NCBI GenBank assembly: GCA_964429655.1
Contig: CAYSCZ010000054.1
Location: 1 to 20,246 of the forward strand
Direction: 5' to 3'
DNA: 20,246 bases
Source of the DNA: CAYSCZ01 sp964429655
GTDB lineage: Bacteria > Bacteroidota > Bacteroidia > Cytophagales > Cyclobacteriaceae
The number at the start of each line of letters is the position of its first letter. Position 1 is the stretch's first letter. Below the pieces are notes generated by a model, which saw only the letters and a list, made by a program, of their open reading frames with translations, ran no database searches and had not been told where the DNA came from. A program made the translations under genes and the position numbers. Below, piece after piece: positions 13,771 to 20,246 of this stretch.

Positions 13771-14991
13771 TTATTTAAAAGCAGGTATGCCAGTTATCTC
13801 TGCACCCAATATCAATAAATGTATATCATGAGTGCCTTCATAGGTAACTACAGATTCAAGGTTCATCATATGACGCATAATTGGATATTGATTGGTTATA
13901 CCCATGCCACCATGTATCTGCCTGGCTTCCCTTGCTATATTTAATGCTACTTCCACATTGTTTCTTTTAGCCATGGAAATTTGCGCGGAAGTGGCCTTAC
14001 CTTCATCCATCATCATTCCCAATTTCCAGTTGAGTAACTGCCCTTTGGTAATTTCAGTGAGCATTTCCGCCAGTTTTTTTTGTATTAGCTGGAATGAAGC
14101 GATAGGCTTATCAAATTGTATCCTCTCTATGGCGTATCTCTTTGCTGAATCATAACAATCCATAGCTGCTCCTATGGCTCCCCAGGCTATCCCATATCTT
14201 GCCTTATCCAGGCATTTCATCGGTGCTCCTAAGCCATTTTTCCCAGGCAGAAGGTTTTCTTTAGGTACTTTCACATTATCAAAGACCAACTCTCCTGTGG
14301 TGCTGGCCCGTAACGACCATTTACCTTTCGTTTCAGGGGCATGAAAGCCCTCCGTTCCTCTTTCCACTATTAAGCCATGTATCCGTCCCTCTCCACTCTT
14401 TGCCCAAACCACTGCGATATCTGCTTTAGGGGAATTTGAAATCCACATCTTAGACCCGTTTAGTAGATAATGGTCACCTTCATCTGTGAAATGGGTAAGC
14501 ATACCGCCTGGATTTGAACCAAAATCAGGTTCCGTGAGCCCGAAGCATCCAAGCAGGTCCCCTGATCCTAATTTGGGTAAATATTTAAATTTTTGATATT
14601 CCGACCCAAATGCATAAATAGGAAACATCACCAGGGATCCCTGGACTGAAGCAGTAGACCGCATCCCAGAATCACCACGCTCTATTTCCTGCATGATTAA
14701 GCCATAAGCTATGTGGTCCATACCTCCGCCCCCAAACTCAGCGGGGATAGTAGGCCCAAAAGCACCAATACCACCGAATTTCCTCACAATATCATAAGGA
14801 AAGTAATTATTCTCTGCCCATTCCTCTACGTAGGGCGTAATTTCTTTTTTGACAAATTCGCGGATTGATGATCTGACAAGCTTGTGCTCTTCATTAAGCA
14901 GGTCGTCAATGGAATAAAAATCAGGAGATTGGAATTGATCATTAAAACCTTTTGTGGTGTGGTCGTTTGTAGTTAATGTACTAGTAGCCAT
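13771..14991 (-). CDS. gcdH: Glutaryl-CoA dehydrogenase-type acyl-CoA dehydrogenase
   Basis: This FAD enzyme oxidises and decarboxylates glutaryl-CoA to crotonyl-CoA in lysine and tryptophan breakdown. The C-terminal motif VVTYEGTHDIHLLILG, with the catalytic Glu at 385, is characteristic of glutaryl-CoA dehydrogenases. So is the block RSTASVQGSLVMFPIYAFGS near residue 105-125. The flavin segments CFGLTEPDFGSNPGGM and KMWISNSPKADI and the C-terminal RQIHGGMGIT are also present. I place the start at the ATG at 14991 (MATSTL), giving 406 residues, close to the family length. A longer frame open to 15072 would run into the divergent gene and looks spurious. A TAAATTTG box lies 33 bases upstream. 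The gene is divergent from tryptophan dioxygenase with 57 bases between the starts. Confidence 0.88.
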   Translation of the reverse strand: MATSTLTTNDHTTKGFNDQFQSPDFYSIDDLLNEEHKLVRSSIREFVKKEITPYVEEWAENNYFPYDIVRKFGGIGAFGPTIPAEFGGGGMDHIAYGLIMQEIERGDSGMRSTASVQGSLVMFPIYAFGSEYQKFKYLPKLGSGDLLGCFGLTEPDFGSNPGGMLTHFTDEGDHYLLNGSKMWISNSPKADIAVVWAKSGEGRIHGLIVERGTEGFHAPETKGKWSLRASTTGELVFDNVKVPKENLLPGKNGLGAPMKCLDKARYGIAWGAIGAAMDCYDSAKRYAIERIQFDKPIASFQLIQKKLAEMLTEITKGQLLNWKLGMMMDEGKATSAQISMAKRNNVEVALNIAREARQIHGGMGITNQYPIMRHMMNLESVVTYEGTHDIHLLILGAEITGIPAFK

Positions 14992-15023
14992 AACAATGGA
15001 TTGTTTTTGAGTGAATATTACCT

Positions 15024-15031
15024 CAAATTTA
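15024..15031 (-). promoter_or_regulatory. Candidate -7 box for the glutaryl-CoA dehydrogenase gene
   Basis: TAAATTTG on the minus strand is an exact match to TAnnTTTG, 33 bases before the ATG at 14991. It lies within the short divergent region 14992-15048. No good -33 element is seen at the usual spacing. The promoter for the divergent dioxygenase must overlap the same 57 bases. Confidence 0.35.
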
Positions 15032-15048
15032 CACTTTTGTGTTTGATC

Positions 15049-16002
15049 ATGCAGGATAACATACTTAATCAAATTAAAAAACTGGAAAGTAAGTATGAGG
15101 CGATGGGTCAGGACCTATCATCTTATCTTGACGGATTGCTTTATGCTGACTATTTGACTTATTGGGATTATGTTCACCTGGACACGCTCCTGAGCCTTCA
15201 AAGTCCAAAAACCTCATTCCCTGATGAAACCATATTCATTACCTATCACCAGATTACTGAATTATACTTCAAGCTTGTTCTCCATGAGATTGACCAAATA
15301 ATTACAGCGGATGAATTAAACAGGGAAATACTGTCTAAACACCTCAATAGGATAAATAGGTACTTTGATAACCTAAGCGTATCATTTGACATCATGGTGG
15401 ATGGATTGGACAAAGAACAATTCTTAAAGTTTAGGATGTCATTGTTGCCATCTAGCGGGTTCCAGTCCTATCAATATCGAATGATAGAAATCAGTTTTAC
15501 CGATTTGTATAACCTGGTACACCCGGATCGCAAGGATTTGTTTAGCTTAGATAGCCCTGTTGATCAATTGTATCAAAACATCTATTGGAAGTTTGCGGCT
15601 ATTGAATTAGCCAGCGGGAAAAAAACATTAACACTAAAGCAATTTGAAGATAAATACGACCGCTATTTCAAAGAGAAAGCCAAAACATTGACCACTAAAA
15701 ATATCAGTAGGAAAATAAGTATGGAGCCAACGAAGCTGATAAATGATCATGAAATAATAGGGCTGTTAAAATCTTTAGATTATAAAATAAATGTCAGTTG
15801 GTGTTTGGCCCATTACAAATCTGCGGTGCGCCACCTTCAAAAAACTCCTGATAACCTGGCAGCAACAGGAGGAACCAATTGGCAAAAATACCTTCCACCG
15901 AAATTTCAAAGGATTCAATTTTTTCCTGATTTGTGGGATGATGAAGAAGCAAAACAATGGGGTAAAAAATGGGTGATGCAAGAAGTGTTAAATCAGGCTT
16001 AA
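15049..16002 (+). CDS. kynA: Tryptophan 2,3-dioxygenase
   Basis: This is a cytosolic haem enzyme that opens the indole ring of tryptophan to give N-formylkynurenine. The 317 residues from the ATG at 15049 contain the family signatures: YLTYWDYVHLDTLLSLQ (35-51), FITYHQITELYFKLVLHE (63-80) with the active-site His67, and SSGFQSYQYRMIE (135-147) with the Arg that binds the substrate carboxylate. The C-terminal WCLAHYKSAVRHL has His255 as likely haem ligand. The ATGGTNW block (272-278) stands where other members have GTGGSSG. An upstream start at 15001 would add 16 residues reaching toward the divergent gene and is less likely. The stop TAA abuts the ATG of the next gene with no gap. Pairing with glutaryl-CoA dehydrogenase fits amino-acid catabolism. 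Confidence 0.9.
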   Translation: MQDNILNQIKKLESKYEAMGQDLSSYLDGLLYADYLTYWDYVHLDTLLSLQSPKTSFPDETIFITYHQITELYFKLVLHEIDQIITADELNREILSKHLNRINRYFDNLSVSFDIMVDGLDKEQFLKFRMSLLPSSGFQSYQYRMIEISFTDLYNLVHPDRKDLFSLDSPVDQLYQNIYWKFAAIELASGKKTLTLKQFEDKYDRYFKEKAKTLTTKNISRKISMEPTKLINDHEIIGLLKSLDYKINVSWCLAHYKSAVRHLQKTPDNLAATGGTNWQKYLPPKFQRIQFFPDLWDDEEAKQWGKKWVMQEVLNQA

Positions 16003-17829
16003 ATGAAATATTTCATAGTCATATTTTTTATATCCATGGCTTCAATACTAAATGCCCAGGAATTGATAATAAAGTTTTTTGACGACGATGAGACTAAAAT
16101 AAAAGAAAGATTTTACGTAAATGATTCTGTTTCCCTCATCCCCCATGGTTTATATGCGTCTTATTACTTAAATGGTTCAACCAAAGCTCAGGGCAAATAT
16201 TTTGATAACAAACCGCACGGGATTTGGAAGTATTACTTCGAAGATGGTTCGATAAAAACCAAAGGTGAATACAACATGGGTATGGTTACCGGCAGATGGC
16301 AATACTTTTATGAAAACGGCAATACTAAAATGAAAGGGGTTTTGGTAGACTCTAAGAAAGAGGATGATTGGACATACTATTATGAAAACGGGCAAATAAA
16401 AAGCTCTGGTAAATTCGAAAAAAATAAAAAAGATGGTATCTGGAATTATTTCTATGAGGATGGCACATTAAAAGGTCAGGGGTTTTACGAGAAAGACAAT
16501 GGAACTTACAAGGAATTTTATCACAGTGGATCCCTAAAACTTGAAGGAATATATCTGAATGGAAAAAGTGACAGCTCATGGAAATTCTTTTATGAGTCCG
16601 GTGAATTAGAAGCGGAAGGGCCCTATTCAAATGGGCTTAAAAATGACTATTGGAAGTACTATCATAAAAATGGCGAACTGGCTAGCGAAGGTCGATATAT
16701 CGATGATAAAAAGGTTGGAAATTGGTATTATTATTACCCCTCGGGACAATTAAAGTCAGCTGGCAAAGAGAGTGATGGAAAAAAAGAAGGCTACTGGAAG
16801 CTATTCTATGAAAGTGGCCAATTGAAAGCATTAGGAGGTTATGAAGATGGAGCAGGGTATTACAGAGAATATTATCAATCCGGTAACATTAAAGCCCAGG
16901 GGAAGATTATTGATAACAAAAAAGAAGGGCAATGGACCTACTACTATGAGGACAGCAAAAAAGAAGGGGTTATTGACTATGAAAATGGTTATGGTATATA
17001 CACAGGTTATTATAAAAATGGCCAACTAAAAATGAGGGGGGAAATCAGAAATGAAAAACGTATTGGTAAATGGGAACTATTCGAAGTCGATGGCAGCCTG
17101 GCAGGATACTATAAGCCAATATACGAAAATGAAGACCCTATATTTAAATCGCGTGAGACTATTGAAGATGAATCTAATTTAAAATTTCCCTACAGGAATC
17201 CTGATTATAAATTTAGGGATAATAAATGGAGGAATTTTATTCCAAGGATAAATGAATACAAGGGTGTAATTATCGGCACTAGTCCATTTTTTATCCCTAT
17301 TGGAAGATGGCCTTTTTCCGTAGAATATTACATCCAGGAACGACTCGGATATGAGTTGGGATTCACCTTGAGAAACGACCCACTGTTCTCTGAAACCCAG
17401 GAAATAAATAAACTTCAATTTAAAGGTGGTCAATTTTCATTTCGACAAAAATTTTACTACCCTGAACGAAAACTGGGACAAATCTATATTGGTCACCAAT
17501 TAGCTATAGAATATCTTAATCATAAGACATATTTAGATCCAACTGAAAGCATTGAAAATAATTTGGAACTAGAAGCTAATGAAGTAAACTATACCTACGG
17601 CTTAATATTTGGAAACAGATGGTTTCAGGATGTTGGAGATGCCGGTTTAACAATAGATCTGTTTGTTGGTGTAGGCATAGGAGTGAGAACTTTCGATCAA
17701 AACTTCTCACCTCAAGAAGATATAAATGACACATTTTCATCAATCAATCAAAATCAATTAGCCATTCCTCTGATATTTGGGTTAAACATAGGATATATAG
17801 GGCCCAAGAGAAAATCAGATACCTATTGA
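16003..17829 (+). CDS. Secreted MORN-type repeat protein with C-terminal barrel-like domain
   Basis: The protein has 608 residues. A signal peptide (MKYFIVIFFISMASILNAQ) with a likely cut after Ala18 is followed by 13-14 tandem repeats of about 23 residues between 48 and ~373. Their consensus is W-x-Y-Y-x-E-N-G-x-L-K-x-x-G-x-Y-x-x-G-K-x-x-G, matching the toxin-antitoxin/MORN_2 variant repeat. A linker (~374-420) leads to ~190 residues of alternating strands (WPFSVEYYIQERLGYELGFT, QIYIGHQLAIEYLNH, LTIDLFVGVGIGVRTF). These resemble a small outer-membrane barrel, although the chain ends in KRKSDTY rather than an aromatic residue. The repeats would lie in the periplasm or at the cell surface. The ATG follows the dioxygenase stop directly, so the two are cotranscribed, with no obvious functional link. 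Confidence 0.82.
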   Translation: MKYFIVIFFISMASILNAQELIIKFFDDDETKIKERFYVNDSVSLIPHGLYASYYLNGSTKAQGKYFDNKPHGIWKYYFEDGSIKTKGEYNMGMVTGRWQYFYENGNTKMKGVLVDSKKEDDWTYYYENGQIKSSGKFEKNKKDGIWNYFYEDGTLKGQGFYEKDNGTYKEFYHSGSLKLEGIYLNGKSDSSWKFFYESGELEAEGPYSNGLKNDYWKYYHKNGELASEGRYIDDKKVGNWYYYYPSGQLKSAGKESDGKKEGYWKLFYESGQLKALGGYEDGAGYYREYYQSGNIKAQGKIIDNKKEGQWTYYYEDSKKEGVIDYENGYGIYTGYYKNGQLKMRGEIRNEKRIGKWELFEVDGSLAGYYKPIYENEDPIFKSRETIEDESNLKFPYRNPDYKFRDNKWRNFIPRINEYKGVIIGTSPFFIPIGRWPFSVEYYIQERLGYELGFTLRNDPLFSETQEINKLQFKGGQFSFRQKFYYPERKLGQIYIGHQLAIEYLNHKTYLDPTESIENNLELEANEVNYTYGLIFGNRWFQDVGDAGLTIDLFVGVGIGVRTFDQNFSPQEDINDTFSSINQNQLAIPLIFGLNIGYIGPKRKSDTY

Positions 17830-17934
17830 CAATCAAAAAATTTATCCTATCAACTTTTAGTGACCACATGGTCTTATATTAAAAAATAGTTTACTTAAAA
17901 GAAATTAATCATTACCTAATAGGCTAATTTAAGT

Positions 17935-17942
17935 TATCTTTG
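17935..17942 (+). promoter_or_regulatory. Candidate -7 box for gyrB
   Basis: TATCTTTG matches TAnnTTTG exactly, with its last base 26 bases before the gyrB ATG. No TTG is found at the expected -33 position. The 139-base gap 17830-17968 otherwise holds only a weak 5-base inverted repeat (17862-17873). Confidence 0.4.
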
Positions 17943-17968
17943 TTATCATTTTATTGGTATAATTACAT

Positions 17969-19924
17969 ATGGCGCAAGAGAAAAAAAGTCCATCCTCGGA
18001 TTATTCTGCAAGTAATATTCAAATTTTAGAAGGGCTTGAGGCAGTAAGAAAAAGACCTGCGATGTACATAGGTGATGTAAGCACTAAAGGATTGCATCAT
18101 CTGGTTTGGGAGGTTGTTGATAACTCAATTGACGAGGCCCTTGCAGGGTATTGTGATCAAATCAATGTAACAATACACGAAGACAATTCCGTAACTGTGG
18201 ACGATAATGGCAGGGGAATTCCTGTTGATTTACATGAAAAGGAAGGAAGATCAGCCCTCGAAGTTGTAATGACTGTATTGCATGCCGGTGGCAAATTTGA
18301 TAAGGATACTTACAAAGTTTCCGGTGGGCTTCATGGTGTGGGTATATCCTGTGTAAACGCTTTATCCTCTTTCTTGCATGTAAAGGTTTACAGAAACAAC
18401 AAAACCTATGAACAAAAATATCACATAGGAGTACCTGAATACCCGGTACGGGAAATAGGTCCTACTGAATTATCGGGAACCAGTGTTCATTTCCAACCCG
18501 ATAAGGGTATTTTTATCGCCTCCGAATATAATTATTCAACGATTGCTTCCAGGCTTCGAGAGCTTGCCTTCTTAAATGCCGGTATAAATATCACCTTAAC
18601 AGACTTGAGGGAAAAAGAAGATGGTAATGGCATCAAAAAAGAAGATTTTTATTCCGAAGGAGGTTTGATTGAATTCGTTAATTATCTGGATTCAAACAGG
18701 GAAAAAATAATACCTGAACCTATATACATTGAAGGAGAAAAAAATGAAGTACCCGTACAGTTAGCACTTATTTACAATAATTCATTCAATGAAAACGTGG
18801 TTTCCTATGTTAATAACATCAATACGATTGAGGGTGGAACACATGTATCAGGATTTAGACGTGCTTTAACAAGGACATTAAAAAATTACGCCGACAAATC
18901 CGGTCACTTGGATAAAGTAAAAGTAGAAATAAGCGGTGATGATTTTCGTGAAGGATTGACCGCCGTTATATCTGTTAAAATTGCCGAACCTCAATTTGAA
19001 GGGCAAACCAAGACAAAACTCGGAAACTCTGAAGCTATGGGAGCTGTAGATGCTTGCGTGAGCGATGCCCTGAATATTTTTTTAGAAGAACATCCCAAGG
19101 AATCAAAGCAAATAATCTCCAAGGTTATTGTTGCTGCACAAGCAAGACATGCAGCCAGAAAAGCCAGAGAGATGGTGCAACGAAAAAACGTCCTCAGTGG
19201 AACCGGCCTTCCGGGAAAGTTAGCTGATTGCTCCGATAAAGATCCGGCTATATCAGAGCTTTACCTTGTAGAAGGCGATTCAGCCGGAGGATCGGCAAAA
19301 CAAGGCAGGGACAGAAGATTCCAGGCTATCCTTCCCCTCAGGGGAAAGATCCTTAATGTGGAGAAGGCTTTAGAACATAAAATATATGATAACGATGAGA
19401 TAAAAAATATGATCACCGCATTGGGTGTATCTTTTGGAACAGAAGATGATGACAAAGCATTAAACCTAAATAAGCTTAGATACCATAAGATCATCATTAT
19501 GACTGATGCTGATATTGATGGTAGTCATATCAGAACTTTAATTTTAACCTTCTTTTTCAGGTACATGCGCGAGATTATTGAAAATGGTTATTTATACATT
19601 GCATTACCTCCATTGTATCAACTCAAGAAAGGGAAATCACTTTATTATGCCTGGTCTGAAGAAGATCGTGAGCGGGTCACAAGAGAAATTTCCAATGGTA
19701 AAGAAGATAAGATTGGCGTACAACGCTACAAGGGCCTGGGAGAAATGAATCCGGAGCAATTATGGGAAACAACTATGAAACCGGAGAATAGAAGTTTAAA
19801 ACAGGTTACGATTGACTCCGCGGCTGAAACGGATCATCTGTTTTCCGTTTTAATGGGTGATGAAGTATCTCCGAGAAGAGAATTCATTGAAAAATATGCA
19901 AAATACGCTAACTTAGATATTTAA
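17969..19924 (+). CDS. gyrB: DNA gyrase subunit B
   Basis: This is the ATPase and TOPRIM subunit of the type II topoisomerase that introduces negative supercoils. The 651 residues are complete. The GHKL ATPase motifs are EVVDNSIDEAL (Glu48 as catalytic base, Asn52 binding Mg), VDDNGRGIPV and GGLHGVG. The transducer domain is followed by the TOPRIM residues in YLVEGDSAGGSAKQGRDR and DADIDGSHIRTL. The hallmark LPLRGKILNVEKA and the C-terminal QRYKGLGEMNPEQLWETTM are present. The short length without the long insertion of proteobacterial GyrB fits Bacteroidota. ParE is the main alternative, but the overall sequence reads as GyrB. Its stop overlaps the 3' end of a small gene on the other strand by 4 bases. 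Confidence 0.95.
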   Translation: MAQEKKSPSSDYSASNIQILEGLEAVRKRPAMYIGDVSTKGLHHLVWEVVDNSIDEALAGYCDQINVTIHEDNSVTVDDNGRGIPVDLHEKEGRSALEVVMTVLHAGGKFDKDTYKVSGGLHGVGISCVNALSSFLHVKVYRNNKTYEQKYHIGVPEYPVREIGPTELSGTSVHFQPDKGIFIASEYNYSTIASRLRELAFLNAGINITLTDLREKEDGNGIKKEDFYSEGGLIEFVNYLDSNREKIIPEPIYIEGEKNEVPVQLALIYNNSFNENVVSYVNNINTIEGGTHVSGFRRALTRTLKNYADKSGHLDKVKVEISGDDFREGLTAVISVKIAEPQFEGQTKTKLGNSEAMGAVDACVSDALNIFLEEHPKESKQIISKVIVAAQARHAARKAREMVQRKNVLSGTGLPGKLADCSDKDPAISELYLVEGDSAGGSAKQGRDRRFQAILPLRGKILNVEKALEHKIYDNDEIKNMITALGVSFGTEDDDKALNLNKLRYHKIIIMTDADIDGSHIRTLILTFFFRYMREIIENGYLYIALPPLYQLKKGKSLYYAWSEEDRERVTREISNGKEDKIGVQRYKGLGEMNPEQLWETTMKPENRSLKQVTIDSAAETDHLFSVLMGDEVSPRREFIEKYAKYANLDI

Positions 19925-20067
19925 GATTTTTGATCGGTTGATTTAGAAAAAAGCATCAAGAAGATCAGTTCGAGAAACTTATAAAATACACCCAAGGTAA
20001 ATATCAAAGCAGAGCCAATAGCAAGCAGGGAAATAAGTATAAATTCAATGATTTTTTTTGGATTCAT
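19921..20067 (-). CDS. Small membrane protein, 48 residues
   Basis: An ATG-initiated frame of 48 codons on the minus strand begins MNPKKIIEFILISLLAIGSA. It has a hydrophobic span at about residues 6-27 and a second hydrophobic stretch (FLELIFLMLF) at about 31-40, before the polar tail SKSTDQKS. The basic start, hydrophobic core and polar end make a plausible one- or two-span inner-membrane protein. It converges on gyrB and overlaps its stop codon by 4 bases. I know no family for it. Confidence 0.6.
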   Translation of the reverse strand: MNPKKIIEFILISLLAIGSALIFTLGVFYKFLELIFLMLFSKSTDQKS

Positions 20068-20246
20068 GTTACAATAGGATAATTAGTAATGTTAATGATT
20101 CCAAGAGGCCTGTATTTTAACCCTCTGTTAACTTATTTTTAAAAATCCCTCGCAACTGTGCCATAAGTTGATAATAAAATAATCAAAGTACCTTAAACCC
20201 AGATTTGTCATTGGAATTTTGTCATGAAGGGTTAAAGCCCAAAAAA
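20068..20246. other. End of window without a recognised gene
   Basis: These 179 bases lie upstream of the small minus-strand gene and probably carry its promoter. I see no exact TAnnTTTG box; the minus strand has a one-base-short TACTTTG. The longest frames are under 30 codons and look random. Confidence 0.5.

Noticed and set aside
14992..15072. 27-residue N-terminal extension of the acyl-CoA dehydrogenase
   Set aside because: The extension would run across the divergent promoter and into the dioxygenase start. The ATG at 14991 gives the normal family length.
16147..17120. Tandem repeat array that might suggest a CRISPR or DNA satellite
   Set aside because: The periodicity of about 69 bases is in frame and encodes the 23-residue protein repeat, and the DNA copies are diverged.
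17862..17873. Inverted repeat GACCA-CA-TGGTC after the MORN-repeat gene
   Set aside because: The stem is only 5 bases with a 2-base loop and no T-run follows, so it is not a credible terminator.
20068..20246. 27-codon minus-strand frame near the window end
   Set aside because: It has ordinary random composition, no ribosome site and no coupling to a neighbour.

Overview
The window looks like a chromosomal segment of a member of the Bacteroidota, probably a Cytophagales-like marine or soil bacterium. This is inferred from the AT-rich composition, signal peptides ending in the xxAQ style typical of the phylum, several exact copies of the Bacteroidota -7 promoter box TAnnTTTG, and the character of the proteins. 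No rRNA, tRNA, insertion sequence, phage gene or CRISPR array is visible. Essentially all of the sequence is protein coding.

Layout. (1) 1-531: the 3' end of a dihydrolipoamide-dehydrogenase-like flavoprotein. (2) 749-6142, plus strand: a compact five-gene run of glycerol kinase (glpK), FAD glycerol-3-phosphate dehydrogenase (glpD), an unrecognised 98-residue protein, a voltage-gated-type K+ channel, and a membrane-anchored spermidine-synthase-like protein that has lost the signature active-site residues. The last four genes are nearly contiguous or overlap, so they are probably one transcript. (3) 11226-6149, minus strand, converging on the previous run: DUF2170 (YjfI-like), PspA/IM30 (YjfJ-like), a hairpin plus T-run, a 44-residue membrane protein (TTG start, TAATG overlap), DUF4178, a lipoprotein, a tandem DUF350 membrane protein (YjfL-like), and an apparently intact membrane-anchored spermidine synthase homologue. 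(4) 11419-12222: a divergently transcribed XRE/S24-fold regulator whose peptidase residues are missing. (5) 13716-12188: a SiaC-like (DUF1987) protein and a probable outer-membrane beta-barrel. (6) 13771-16002: divergent glutaryl-CoA dehydrogenase and tryptophan 2,3-dioxygenase, followed with zero spacing by a secreted MORN-type repeat protein with a C-terminal barrel-like domain. (7) 17969-19924: gyrB, with a 48-residue membrane protein on the other strand at its 3' end.

The most interesting part is blocks 2-4. The minus-strand operon resembles the enterobacterial yjfIJKLM cluster, a PspA-like envelope-stress gene set. Here it ends in a membrane-bound polyamine-synthase homologue, and it faces an operon carrying a K+ channel and a degenerate paralogue of that synthase. 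I infer a membrane-maintenance or envelope-stress system linking PspA, cation flux and polyamine chemistry, possibly with an active/pseudoenzyme pair. Association of PspA, DUF350 and polyamine-type genes is known in general terms. The small membrane protein, the intra-operon terminator-like hairpin, the pseudoenzyme paralogue and the link to glycerol genes are the points most likely to be undescribed.
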